Shown here piece after piece: positions 7,894 to 16,081 of a DNA stretch of 64,000 nt. Where the stretch lies: positions 310,001 to 374,000 of the forward strand of contig NZ_SJSO01000005.1 of NCBI RefSeq assembly GCF_004331735.1, written 5' to 3'. How positions within the stretch are numbered: position 1 is the first letter of the stretch; the number at the start of each line of letters is the position of its first letter. The DNA comes from Pedobacter psychrodurus (GTDB taxonomy: Bacteria; Bacteroidota; Bacteroidia; Sphingobacteriales; Sphingobacteriaceae). The translations under genes were made by a program, and so were the position numbers. Below the pieces are notes generated by a model that searched no databases, was not told where the DNA came from, and saw nothing but the letters and a program-made list of their open reading frames with translations.

Positions 7894-9138
7894 ATGAGTA
7901 CTACAACAATTAATTTGATCGACTCTTTTCAAGAGTTTAAAGATTTCAAAAATATAGATCGCCCAACGGTGATCAGTGTGCTGGAAGAAGTTTTTCGTAG
8001 CATGTTGCGTAAAAAATACGGAACAGACGAAAACTGTGATGTTATCGTGAATCCAGATAACGGGGATTTGGAGATCTGGAGAACAAGAAAAGTAATGGAA
8101 GATGGATTTTCTGAGGATGATGATTTAGAGATCGAGCTTGCTGAAGTTTCTAAATTAGACAGCACTTTAGAGGTTGGCGATGATTATATCGAACAGATTA
8201 CTTTAGAAAGCTTTGGTCGTAGAGCAATTTTAGCTGCCCGTCAAACTTTGGTGTCTAAAGTATTAGAGTTAGAGAAAGACGAAATCTTCAAAAAATATAA
8301 AGATAGAGTAGGTGAAATTGTAACAGGAGAAGTTTACCAGGTTTGGAAGAAAGAAACTTTGGTTTTAGATGATGAAGGTAACGAACTTTTAATGCCTAAA
8401 ACAGAGCAGATTCCTGCAGATTATTTCAAAAAAGGCGATTCTGTGAGAGCAGTAATCTCTAAAGTAGAAATGATCAATGCCAATCCGAAAATTATCATTT
8501 CGAGAACAGCACCAGAATTTTTGCAACGCCTGTTCGAACAGGAAGTTCCAGAAATTTTCGATGGTTTAATTACCGTTAAGAAAATTGTTCGTGAGCCAGG
8601 AGAACGTGCTAAAGTTGCTGTTGAATCTTACGATGACCGTATTGATCCGGTTGGAGCATGCGTAGGTATGAAAGGATCCCGTATCCATGGTATCGTTCGC
8701 GAGTTGAAAAACGAAAACATTGATGTGATTAACTTCACCAATAATGTTTCATTATACATTACCCGTGCTTTAAGCCCGGCAAAAATCACTTCTATTAAAT
8801 TGGATGATGAAACCAAACATGCATCGGTTTACTTAAAACCAGATCAGGTTTCATTAGCAATTGGACGTGGCGGACACAATATTAAATTGGCTGGTAAATT
8901 AACAGGCTATGAAATTGATGTGTATCGTGAGGCTGGAGAAGAAAGCGACGAGGATGTTGATTTAGAAGAATTCTCAGATGAGATTGATAGCTGGATCATT
9001 GATGAATTAAAGGCTATCGGTTGCGATACTGCTAAGAGTGTACTAGCACTTACAGTAGAAGATTTAGTAAAACGCACCGACCTTGAAGAGGAAACCATTA
9101 AAGAAGTGGTTCAAATTTTGAAGTCAGAATTTGAATAA
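7894..9138 (+). CDS. nusA: Transcription termination/antitermination factor NusA
   Basis: RNA polymerase-binding factor controlling pausing, termination and antitermination. 414 residues: N-terminal polymerase-binding domain (about 1-125), S1 domain (about 130-200, GEIVTGEVYQV), two KH domains (VGACVGMKGSRIHGIVREL and LAIGRGGHNIKLA), and an acidic C-terminal tail ending in a helical module (LTVEDLVKRTDLEEE) that resembles a single C-terminal repeat. Follows rimP by 66 bases. The length and lack of two full acidic repeats agree with Bacteroidota NusA. Confidence 0.96.
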   Translation: MSTTTINLIDSFQEFKDFKNIDRPTVISVLEEVFRSMLRKKYGTDENCDVIVNPDNGDLEIWRTRKVMEDGFSEDDDLEIELAEVSKLDSTLEVGDDYIEQITLESFGRRAILAARQTLVSKVLELEKDEIFKKYKDRVGEIVTGEVYQVWKKETLVLDDEGNELLMPKTEQIPADYFKKGDSVRAVISKVEMINANPKIIISRTAPEFLQRLFEQEVPEIFDGLITVKKIVREPGERAKVAVESYDDRIDPVGACVGMKGSRIHGIVRELKNENIDVINFTNNVSLYITRALSPAKITSIKLDDETKHASVYLKPDQVSLAIGRGGHNIKLAGKLTGYEIDVYREAGEESDEDVDLEEFSDEIDSWIIDELKAIGCDTAKSVLALTVEDLVKRTDLEEETIKEVVQILKSEFE

Positions 9139-9162
9139 GTGGTGTAATTGCCAAATAAACAC

Positions 9163-9170
9163 TACTTTTG
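9163..9170 (+). promoter_or_regulatory. Possible internal promoter -7 box ahead of infB
   Basis: TACTTTTG matches TAnnTTTG, 30 bases before the infB ATG; no TTTG at the right distance upstream. If used it would let infB be expressed apart from nusA. The infB start also has a rare Shine-Dalgarno-like AGGAG five bases before ATG. Confidence 0.35.
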
Positions 9171-9200
9171 TATTAAATAAAAAACAATAACAGGAGCTAA

Positions 9201-12200
9201 ATGTCAGACGACAAACCAATCATTTTAATTAAAGCTATTAAAGAACTTAATATAGGCATGGGTACGGCCGTTGAGTTTTTAAACAAAAAGGGATTCTCTG
9301 CCGAGAAAAGCCCTATGTTTAAACTTACGGGAGACATGTATAATGCCTTGTTGAAAGAGTATCAGGGAGATAAGATCGTAAGAGAAGAAGCCAAACAAAT
9401 AGTGATTGGTAAAATACGTCGTGACGAGCCTGAGACTGAAAAGCCAGTAGAAGCGCCGAAGAAGAATACCGATTTTGAGAAAAATGAAGAGATTTTAATT
9501 AAAAATGCTCAATCATTTACCCCTCCGGTAGAGAAACCAAAGGTTGTAGAAACACCTAAGGTAGAAACTCCAGCACCTGCGGCAGCAGCAGAGCCAGTAA
9601 AGGAAACTAAGGCAGAAGATAAGGTTGAAGAAACTGGATTGCCAGGAGTTAAAATTGTAGGAAAGATCGATTTAAACGATCTTAACTCAAAAACACGCCC
9701 AGCTAAGAAAGAAGAAACACCTGTTGCACCAGCACCAGGTGTAGAACCGCCAGTGGCTAAAACACCAGAACTTGTAAAACCAGTTGAACAACCTAAAGTG
9801 GAAGAAAAACCGGTTGAGGTTAAAAAGGAAGAAGCTCATGTTGCACCAGCACCAGTTGTAGAACCGCTAGTGGCTAAAGCACCAGAGCCTGTAAAACCAG
9901 TTGAACAACCTAAAGTGGAAGAAAAACCAGCTGAGGTAAAACCGGTAAGCAACGAGCCTGAAGTAATGAAGGCACGTACCGTTAAATTAACTGGTCCGAA
10001 TATTATTGGTAAAATTGTTTTACCAACAACACCGGATAGAAGAAACGGTCCAGTAGCATCATCTAGCGATAGTGAAGCCGCTAAACGTAAGCGTAAACGC
10101 AAAAAAACTCCGGGAGCTCCTGGCCAACCAGGCCAACACGGTGGTCAAGGCCAGCAAGGACAAAATAATCCTGCAGGGCAAGGTCAGGGCCAAGGTGGTG
10201 CACCAGGTCAACCTCGTACACCGTATCAAGGTAACAGACCAGCTAGCGGTACACCATACCAAGGTAACAGACCAGCCGGACAAGGTGGAACTCCTTATCA
10301 AGGAAATAGAAATAACAACAATAACAGACCAGGTTTCCAAAATAGAAATGCTACACCAAGCGGACCTAAAGAAGAACCTACTGAGAAAGAAATTCAAGAT
10401 CAGATCAAGGCAACACTTGCTCGTTTAAGTGGAGCAGGGAAATCTGGTAAATTTGCACAACGCGCTAAATTACGTCGTCAGAAACGTGATGATGTTGCTT
10501 ATAATGCAGAAGAGGCCGCAAACGAACTTGAATCGCAATCGAAAATATTAAAAGTAACAGAATTTGTTACGGCTAATGAATTAGCGAGTATGATGGATGT
10601 ACAGGTTACCAAAATTATTGGTACTTGTATGAGCCTTGGGATGTTCGTTTCCATTAACCAGCGTTTAGATGCTGAAACTTTAACCATTGTGGCAGATGAG
10701 TTTGGTTACGAAATTCAATTCGTAAAACCAGATGAAGATGAAGAGAACGTAATTGAAGAGGAAGATGCAGCAGAAGATTTAATCGAAAGAGCTCCGGTTG
10801 TTACGATTATGGGTCACGTCGATCACGGTAAAACGTCGTTGCTGGATTATATTCGTAAAGCAAATGTGGTTGCTGGTGAGGCGGGTGGTATTACCCAGCA
10901 CATTGGTGCTTATATGGTAACTACACCAACCGGCAAAAAAGTAACTTTCTTAGATACGCCAGGTCACGAGGCCTTTACAGCGATGCGTGCCCGTGGTGCT
11001 AAGGTTGCCGACATTGCAATTATTGTAATTGCTGCAGATGATGCAGTAATGCCTCAAACAAAAGAGGCGATTAACCACGCACAAGCGGCAGGGGTTCCAT
11101 TGGTATTTGCTTTCACAAAAATTGATAAACCAGGTGCTAATTCAGATAAAGTGCGTGAGCAATTATCAGTAATGAATATTTTGGTTGAAGATTGGGGTGG
11201 TAAGTATCAATCACAAGAAATCTCAAGCAAAAGCGGCTTAAATGTTGATTTACTTTTAGATAAAGTATTATTAGAGGCTGAATTATTGGAGCTTAAAGCT
11301 AATCCAAATAAGAGAGCTACAGGTTCAGTAATTGAATCTGCATTAGATAAAGGTCGTGGAATTGTAACTACAGTATTGGTTCAGGCTGGTACGTTAAGGG
11401 TTGGAGATCCAATCTTAGCGGGTAGTTATAGCGGACGTGTTAAAGCTTTAACTAATGAACGTGGACAAAAGGTTGAGTCGGCTGGTCCATCACAACCCGT
11501 ACAGGTTTTGGGTATGCAAGGCGCACCTACAGCAGGTGATAGATTTAATGCTTTAGAAAGTGAAACCGAAGCGCGTGATATTGCAAACAAACGTATGCAG
11601 TTACAACGTGAGCAGGGGTTACGTACACAGAAACACATTACGTTGGATGAGATCGGTCGTCGTTTGGCTATCGGTAACTTTAAAGAGCTTAACATTATCG
11701 TTAAAGGTGATGTGGATGGTTCAATTGAAGCATTAGCAGATTCATTGTTGAAACTATCAACTGAGCAGATCCAGATCAATATCATCAGTAAAGGTGTTGG
11801 TCAGATTTCAGAATCTGATGTATTGTTAGCTTCGGCTTCAGATGCGATTATTATCGGTTTCCAGGTTCGTCCGTCAACAGGTGCACGTAAACTTGCAGAA
11901 GCTGAACAGATCGATATTCGTTTATATTCTATCATCTACGATGCAATCAACGAGATTAAATCGGCAATGGAAGGTATGTTGGATCCAGAGTTTGAAGAGA
12001 AAATTGTGGCTAACGTTGAAATTCGTGAGACTTTCAAAATTACTAAAGTGGGTACCATTGCAGGTTGTATGGTATTAGATGGTAAGATTACCCGTAACAG
12101 CAAAATCCGTATTGTTAGAGATGGTGTTGTAGTGTACACCGGTGAATTGGCCTCGTTAAAACGCTTTAAAGACGATGTGAAAGAAGTGAATAAAGGTTAC

Positions 12201-12293
12201 GAGTGTGGTTTAAATATTCAGAACTTTAACAACATCGAGGTGGGCGATATCGTAGAAGCTTACGAACAAGTAGAAGTAGCGAGAAAGCTGTAA
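9201..12293 (+). CDS. infB: Translation initiation factor IF-2
   Basis: GTPase that places initiator tRNA on the 30S subunit. 1030 residues. The first ~400 are a variable linker: a Pro/Val/Glu/Lys-rich part (about 75-255) with an internal near-duplicate of about 39 residues, a basic KRKRKRKK patch, and a Gly/Gln/Asn-rich part with three PYQGNR repeats. A conserved IF2_N segment and the GTPase follow: G1 GHVDHGKT at 538-545, DTPGHE at 585-590, and G4 as TKID at 639-642 instead of the usual NKxD. C-terminal beta barrels and the fMet-tRNA-binding domain complete it. Last gene of the rimP operon; terminator follows. Confidence 0.97.
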   Translation: MSDDKPIILIKAIKELNIGMGTAVEFLNKKGFSAEKSPMFKLTGDMYNALLKEYQGDKIVREEAKQIVIGKIRRDEPETEKPVEAPKKNTDFEKNEEILIKNAQSFTPPVEKPKVVETPKVETPAPAAAAEPVKETKAEDKVEETGLPGVKIVGKIDLNDLNSKTRPAKKEETPVAPAPGVEPPVAKTPELVKPVEQPKVEEKPVEVKKEEAHVAPAPVVEPLVAKAPEPVKPVEQPKVEEKPAEVKPVSNEPEVMKARTVKLTGPNIIGKIVLPTTPDRRNGPVASSSDSEAAKRKRKRKKTPGAPGQPGQHGGQGQQGQNNPAGQGQGQGGAPGQPRTPYQGNRPASGTPYQGNRPAGQGGTPYQGNRNNNNNRPGFQNRNATPSGPKEEPTEKEIQDQIKATLARLSGAGKSGKFAQRAKLRRQKRDDVAYNAEEAANELESQSKILKVTEFVTANELASMMDVQVTKIIGTCMSLGMFVSINQRLDAETLTIVADEFGYEIQFVKPDEDEENVIEEEDAAEDLIERAPVVTIMGHVDHGKTSLLDYIRKANVVAGEAGGITQHIGAYMVTTPTGKKVTFLDTPGHEAFTAMRARGAKVADIAIIVIAADDAVMPQTKEAINHAQAAGVPLVFAFTKIDKPGANSDKVREQLSVMNILVEDWGGKYQSQEISSKSGLNVDLLLDKVLLEAELLELKANPNKRATGSVIESALDKGRGIVTTVLVQAGTLRVGDPILAGSYSGRVKALTNERGQKVESAGPSQPVQVLGMQGAPTAGDRFNALESETEARDIANKRMQLQREQGLRTQKHITLDEIGRRLAIGNFKELNIIVKGDVDGSIEALADSLLKLSTEQIQINIISKGVGQISESDVLLASASDAIIIGFQVRPSTGARKLAEAEQIDIRLYSIIYDAINEIKSAMEGMLDPEFEEKIVANVEIRETFKITKVGTIAGCMVLDGKITRNSKIRIVRDGVVVYTGELASLKRFKDDVKEVNKGYECGLNIQNFNNIEVGDIVEAYEQVEVARKL
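9711..9945 (+). repeat. Internal ~117-base near-duplicate in the infB linker
   Basis: About 9711-9828 and 9829-9945 encode almost the same sequence ([11 protein letters not shown] and VAPAP are present in both), an in-frame tandem duplication of the IF-2 linker with scattered substitutions. Confidence 0.75.
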
Positions 12294-12315
12294 TAGTTTT
12301 TCAAAACATAGAATT

Positions 12316-12346
12316 AAAAGTGGCCTCAAAAAGGCCACTTTTTTTT
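12316..12346 (+). terminator. Rho-independent terminator of rimP-nusA-infB
   Basis: An 11-bp perfect stem AAAAGTGGCCT/AGGCCACTTTT with a five-base loop, followed by a long T run, 23 bases after the infB stop. Confidence 0.9.
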
Positions 12347-12364
12347 ACCCCCTCAAAATTTAAC

Positions 12365-12441
12365 CTTAAAAATATCGGATAATACTGAGTTTGTATCTTA
12401 AAAATATCGGATAATACTGAGTTTGTATCTTAAAAATATCG
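12365..12441 (+). repeat. 32-bp tandem repeat, 2.4 copies, upstream of an AAA ATPase
   Basis: Unit begins CTTAAAAATATCGGATAATA and ends CTGAGTTTGTAT; copies at 12365-12396 and 12397-12428 are identical, followed by the first 13 bases of a third at 12429-12441. It ends 25 bases before the ATPase ATG. Each unit holds a TTTG, so the number of copies may change promoter -33 spacing. Confidence 0.9.
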
Positions 12442-12466
12442 ATATTTGTACTTGATATTTATAATT

Positions 12467-13699
12467 ATGGAAAGGTCAGCGGCACTAAAATCTTTAAAAG
12501 ACCATTTGAATAAGCCCCAGCACACTATAGTAATAGGGCCAAGACAGATCGGGAAAACTACACTTGTTAAACAATTAGCAGAACAGCTAAACCTAGACAA
12601 TGAATTGGTTTATTTTTTAACTTTTGAAGATCCTGCAGTATTAGAGGCTGTAAATAATCATGCCGAAAACATATTTAATTATACCCTTTTGCCTACAGAT
12701 GTTCCAGCGGGTAAAAAGCTGTATATTATTATTGATGAAGTTCAGTATGCAAAAGACCCCAGCAATTTTTTAAAGCTTTTGTATGATAAGTATGCTCCAC
12801 AATTAAAAATTATTGCAACTGGTAGCAGCGCATTTTATATTGATAAAAGCTTTAAAGATAGTTTAGCCGGTAGAAAAAAGGTATTTGAATTTTTTCCTCT
12901 AGCTTTCGACGAATTTCTGCATTTTAAGGGTGAGGACAATTTAATTGCAGAGTGGGAACAAATGAAAAAAAGGGCTACTTATCAAGGCCTCCAGCGTAAC
13001 CGTATAAGTGCGCTGTTTGATGAATATTTGGTTTATGGTGGTTATCCGGCAGTAGTTTTAGCAGATACTGAACAAGAAAAGCAGGAAATGCTTAAAGAGC
13101 TTGTAAACAGTTACATGAAAAAGGATGCTTTAGAGGCAGGTATTAAGGAAGAACTTAAATTTTTTCATCTTGCAAGATTATTGGCCGATCAAACTGGCAA
13201 TCTGGTGAATAATCATGAGCTGGGAAATACTTTGCAGATGGCCAGCTCCACTGTAGAAAACTATATTTATTTAATGCAGAAAACTTTCATAGTACAATTG
13301 CTTTCTCCTTTTTATGGTAATGTACGGAAAGAATTAACCAAAATGCCAAAGGTTTATTTTAACGATAATGGCTTGCGTAATACACTATTAAATAACTTTT
13401 CTAAGCTGAATGATAGAGCAGACAAAGGCGAGTTGTTAGAAAATTATATATATTGTAGGTTAAGGCAGTTATATGATGCCAATGATTTACATTTTTGGCG
13501 TACTGCTGATGATAATGAAGTAGATTTTATCATAGAAAAATACTTAAACAAAGGAATAGCTTATGAGGTTAAGTATAATGATGTTCAGTTTAAACCTACC
13601 AAGTATAAGAAATTTACGGAAGCCTATACTGATTTCGATCTGAAATGTGTTTGTAAGGTAATTACAAAAGATGATTCAATAGAAGCTATTCGGTTATAG
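12467..13699 (+). CDS. ATP-binding protein, AAA_14 plus DUF4143 type
   Basis: 410 residues from the ATG at 12467 (an upstream TTG at 12446 is less likely). N-terminal AAA domain: Walker A GPRQIGKTT near residue 26, Walker B LYIIIDEVQ near 85, sensor ATGSSAF near 120. The C-terminal DUF4143 part contains FWRTADDNEVDFIIE and YEVKYND, a spacing like a PD-(D/E)xK nuclease core. This family is common in accessory DNA of bacteria and archaea and its cellular role is not settled. It stands alone after a 32-bp tandem repeat and before a REP-like element, consistent with horizontal acquisition. No signal peptide. Confidence 0.88.
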   Translation: MERSAALKSLKDHLNKPQHTIVIGPRQIGKTTLVKQLAEQLNLDNELVYFLTFEDPAVLEAVNNHAENIFNYTLLPTDVPAGKKLYIIIDEVQYAKDPSNFLKLLYDKYAPQLKIIATGSSAFYIDKSFKDSLAGRKKVFEFFPLAFDEFLHFKGEDNLIAEWEQMKKRATYQGLQRNRISALFDEYLVYGGYPAVVLADTEQEKQEMLKELVNSYMKKDALEAGIKEELKFFHLARLLADQTGNLVNNHELGNTLQMASSTVENYIYLMQKTFIVQLLSPFYGNVRKELTKMPKVYFNDNGLRNTLLNNFSKLNDRADKGELLENYIYCRLRQLYDANDLHFWRTADDNEVDFIIEKYLNKGIAYEVKYNDVQFKPTKYKKFTEAYTDFDLKCVCKVITKDDSIEAIRL

Positions 13700-13742
13700 T
13701 TTTTTCTTTGAGCATTAACCTGGAAAAAAAATAACAGAGATT

Positions 13743-13883
13743 CTGTATCATAAATATAGAATTGTCATCCTGTCCAAAGGACTCCTTCGGAGAGCTTGTC
13801 GAAGGATCGGCTTTAAATGTCTTACAAGGCGTTTCGACAGGCTCAACGTGACAAATTCGAAATGAATTACAAATATGATACAG
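13743..13883. repeat. REP-like dispersed element with nested inverted repeats
   Basis: Outer arms CTGTATCAT (13743-13751) and ATGATACAG (13875-13883); inner arms TTGTCA (13762-13767) and TGACAA (13849-13854). The core has AGCTTGTCGAAGGATC and GTTTCGACAGGCTCAACGTG, the pattern of dispersed Bacteroidota intergenic repeats as I recall them. Lies between the ATPase gene and the first XRE cassette; no ORF. Confidence 0.65.
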
Positions 13884-13884
13884 C

Positions 13885-14124
13885 CTATTTTTGTTGGAGA
13901 GAAATTATTTTGTTCTTTTTAAAAACTGATTGTATGATGATCTCGTGGATAGGTACTTCATAGAGTTCGGCGATTTTGATCAATTGCGACATCGCAAAAT
14001 CTACCTCATTATTTTCCCACTTTCGATAAGCAACCCTGCTTATTCCGATTATATCAGCAACATATTGCTGTGTGTAATTGTATTTATCCCTGTACCTTCT
14101 TAAAGTAATCCCTATATCTAACAT
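13885..14124 (-). CDS. XRE-family helix-turn-helix regulator (cassette copy A)
   Basis: 79 residues; a single Cro/C1-type HTH (ITLRRYRDKYNYTQQYVADI, then GISRVAYRKWENNEVD) with a short C-terminal tail, so a minimal DNA-binding protein. Divergent from the small lipoprotein gene at 14258; the 133-base gap probably holds both promoters. A second copy at 15466 differs at only a few residues (Ile/Leu, Phe/Leu, Ile/Thr) but ends 15 residues earlier. By analogy with divergent XRE regulators it may control the facing genes; that is inference. Confidence 0.88.
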   Translation of the reverse strand: MLDIGITLRRYRDKYNYTQQYVADIIGISRVAYRKWENNEVDFAMSQLIKIAELYEVPIHEIIIQSVFKKNKIISLQQK

Positions 14125-14257
14125 GTTGAGAAGCGCTAACGACTATGTGGTTTTATTATTTATCTATTGTATTAGTAATAAGTAAATAATGATAATAAGG
14201 AGTTATCAAAATTAATATTTTTTCTTTGTCTTTTTGTAAAAAAAACTTTAAAAGCTT
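14125..14257. promoter_or_regulatory. Divergent promoter/operator region, copy A
   Basis: Between the regulator and lipoprotein starts. Contains ATTATTTA (14155-14162) and TAAATAAT (14183-14190), an 8-bp inverted repeat with a 20-base spacer, and an AGCGCT palindrome near 14131. Nearly the whole region recurs with one base change at 15661-15786. No consensus -7 box was found. Confidence 0.45.
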
Positions 14258-14566
14258 ATGAAAAAAAATGTTAAAATTTTGCTTAGAGCTGCAGTTCTTG
14301 CCATTACAATCGGAGTCGTTGCTCAGGGGTGTAAAAAGGATGATCAAAGCAGTTTAAATCCAGAAAAGGTTTCTGAAATCAAATCTGACAAATTTCAGAA
14401 AATTTTAAATTTTATATCTATATCATGGGGAGTACAGAAGGATAAAATAGGATACGATCCAATTAAACATGAATTTAGTTTCAATGGGATTTTATTTAAC
14501 AAAGAAAAAATGGAAAGTATATACGATTCTTCTAATGAATACAAACTTAAATATGAAAAAAACTAG
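14258..14566 (+). CDS. Small lipoprotein, cassette copy A
   Basis: 102 residues. N-terminal basic and hydrophobic segment ending VAQGC, a lipobox with Cys about residue 25, followed by KKDDQ. The mature part is about 75 residues, with KFQKILNFISI, an FSFNGILF strand, and the C-terminal SNEYKLKYEK. Copy B at 15787 shares this layout and the end motif (NEYKANYEK) but is only about 30% identical by eye. The stop is four bases before the next gene, so the pair is likely one transcript. Family not recognised. Confidence 0.72.
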   Translation: MKKNVKILLRAAVLAITIGVVAQGCKKDDQSSLNPEKVSEIKSDKFQKILNFISISWGVQKDKIGYDPIKHEFSFNGILFNKEKMESIYDSSNEYKLKYEKN

Positions 14567-14570
14567 AACA

Positions 14571-15377
14571 ATGAAAAAGTCAATATTTATAATTTTTGCT
14601 TTGTTAACAATTCTTTTCGTAAACAAAGTTATAGCAGGAGTTAGTATAACTCAATTTTCTATACCAGCTTCTTCTCTCAATCCACAGGGACGGCTTACAA
14701 TTGCTTCCGGCCTTCCAACAACCTTTAATTTGAATTTCACTTTTATAAAGTCAGGAGATTTATATAATACTGTTAGAGCCGTTGTTATTTATAGAGAGTC
14801 GGGTCAAGCTGATTTGGAAATTTCAACTGCAGTATGGAAATATGACGGTGAATGGTCGAATAGCAATCTTATGTGGGTTAATACTGTTGCCTGTACACTA
14901 CCCGCAAATAAAACAGTCGGCAATATATATTTAAAGTATGAGGTTTGGCAAGGGAGCAATACAGGCGGCTCATTTAATTCTGATACTAACTACGGAATAG
15001 GGGTAGCCTCTACTGGTCCACCAACTTCTTCTTTTGAGGGCTTCCTGTTTGTTAATACTGGTACGGACCCAATATATTTGGTTTTGGACGGTAAAAGAAG
15101 ACATATACAGACGATGGACACATTTCTTGGTATTTTTGTTAGAAATGCAAATACAGTACTTTATAATCCTACCTCAAACATACCCTTAGGTTTGCCTATC
15201 GGACCTGATACTAGTATTATCTGGGATTCAATAAATGGCAAATGTTATTTTAGAGAAGGTAATATTATAAGACACATTACTAGCCCTGAAGTTGCAAGTA
15301 GATATCAATTTCAGTTGAAAAATATACAAAATATAAATGGTACAAGCGGTTATCTTATTGGTTCGCCAATGCTTTAG
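14571..15377 (+). CDS. Secreted protein of unknown function, cassette copy A
   Basis: 268 residues from the ATG at 14571, chosen because it starts a signal peptide (KKSIFIIFALLTILF, then VIAG); an upstream ATG at 14469 overlaps the lipoprotein and would bury the signal. The mature protein is rich in Ser/Thr/Asn and looks beta-structured. The C-terminal third has DGKRRHIQTMDTFLGIFV, then GNIIRHITSPEVASRYQF and a final NGTSGYLIG, matched in copy B at 16082. The repeated 'RHI' motif occurs twice per protein. Probably exported to the periplasm or surface; I do not recognise the family. Confidence 0.75.
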   Translation: MKKSIFIIFALLTILFVNKVIAGVSITQFSIPASSLNPQGRLTIASGLPTTFNLNFTFIKSGDLYNTVRAVVIYRESGQADLEISTAVWKYDGEWSNSNLMWVNTVACTLPANKTVGNIYLKYEVWQGSNTGGSFNSDTNYGIGVASTGPPTSSFEGFLFVNTGTDPIYLVLDGKRRHIQTMDTFLGIFVRNANTVLYNPTSNIPLGLPIGPDTSIIWDSINGKCYFREGNIIRHITSPEVASRYQFQLKNIQNINGTSGYLIGSPML

Positions 15378-15401
15378 TATCCGTTTTTAACGAAATAGAT
15401 T

Positions 15402-15429
15402 AGGCATCAAGTAATAATGATGCCTTTTT
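15402..15429 (+). terminator. Terminator of cassette A
   Basis: An 8-bp perfect stem AGGCATCA/TGATGCCT, 8-base loop, followed by five T. It lies 25 bases after the secreted-protein stop, closing cassette A before the convergent copy-B regulator. Confidence 0.8.
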
Positions 15430-15465
15430 ATTGAAAAGAATTATTTTGTTCTTTTTAAAATTCGA

Positions 15466-15660
15466 TTAGATGATGGTCTCGTGGATAGGTACTTCATAGA
15501 GTTCGGCGATTTTGATCAATTGCGACATAGCAAGATCTACCTCATTATTTTCCCACTTTCGATAAGCAACCCTGCTTATTCCGATTAGATCAGCAACATA
15601 TTGCTGTGTGTAATTGTATTTATCCCTGTACCTTCTTAAAGTAATCCCTATATCTAACAT
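15466..15660 (-). CDS. XRE-family regulator (cassette copy B, shorter C-terminus)
   Basis: 64 residues, nearly identical to the copy-A regulator through the HTH. A change around 15466 creates a TAA where copy A reads through, removing the 15-residue basic tail (SVFKKNKIIS in A). DNA from about 15441 to 15783 matches 13905-14248 with roughly ten differences, pointing to recent duplication or gene conversion. Divergent from the copy-B lipoprotein. The HTH is intact, so it is probably functional rather than a pseudogene. Confidence 0.82.
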   Translation of the reverse strand: MLDIGITLRRYRDKYNYTQQYVADLIGISRVAYRKWENNEVDLAMSQLIKIAELYEVPIHETII

Positions 15661-15786
15661 GTTGAGAAGCGCTAACGACTATGTGGTTTTATTATTTATC
15701 TATTGTATTAATAATAAGTAAATAATGATAATAAGGAGTTATCAAAATTAATATTTTTTCTTTGTCTTTTTGTAAAAAAAATACTT
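15661..15786. promoter_or_regulatory. Divergent promoter/operator region, copy B
   Basis: Near-identical to 14125-14257 up to a few bases before the ATG; the inverted repeat ATTATTTA/TAAATAAT is kept at 15691-15698 and 15719-15726. Conservation of this non-coding DNA, with diverged genes downstream, supports a shared operator. Confidence 0.45.
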
Positions 15787-16080
15787 ATGAAAAAAAAGAT
15801 TTGCATGCTTCTCTTAGGAAGTATTGGGCTCATATCCTTTCAAGGATGTAAGAAAGATGTTAAAACTGATGAAGCTATAGGGAAAACAGATGTAAATAAT
15901 CAATCTAAAGAAAAACTTACAAAATTCTTGGCAATTACGCTAGGAACAACAGAAGGCAAGGTGATATACGTAGACAAAGATAAAGAATTTATTATTAATG
16001 GCTGGTTCCATAAGAGCTTAGAAAGTGTACAAGGTCAATATGAAACAGCAAATGAATATAAGGCTAATTACGAAAAATAA
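15787..16080 (+). CDS. Small lipoprotein, cassette copy B
   Basis: 97 residues. Hydrophobic N-terminus ending ISFQGC, a lipobox-like site with Cys about residue 21, followed by KKDVK as in copy A. KLTKFLAITLG, EFIINGWFHK and the C-terminal ANEYKANYEK align with the copy-A lipoprotein. The stop is one base before the next ATG, so translation is probably coupled with the secreted protein. Family not recognised; a lipid-anchored partner of the secreted protein is inference from the conserved pairing. Confidence 0.72.
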   Translation: MKKKICMLLLGSIGLISFQGCKKDVKTDEAIGKTDVNNQSKEKLTKFLAITLGTTEGKVIYVDKDKEFIINGWFHKSLESVQGQYETANEYKANYEK

Positions 16081-16081
16081 T

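Noticed and set aside
10059..10428. ORFs of 112-118 codons over the IF-2 Gly/Gln-rich region
   Set aside because: Both arise from the repetitive linker DNA and have no start context or homologue; the IF-2 frame explains the sequence.
12365..12441. CRISPR array at the 32-bp repeat
   Set aside because: The repeats are directly tandem without spacers and only 2.4 copies; no cas genes nearby.
14469..14570. Earlier ATG (14469) for the copy-A secreted protein
   Set aside because: It overlaps the lipoprotein gene and buries the signal peptide; the Met at 14571 gives a normal signal peptide.
13885..15660. Toxin-antitoxin pair for the XRE regulators
   Set aside because: Neither copy has an adjacent toxin-like gene in the same direction; the facing genes encode exported proteins.
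16025..16081. Earlier ATG (16025) for the copy-B secreted protein
   Set aside because: Same reason: it overlaps the lipoprotein end and destroys the signal peptide starting at 16082.
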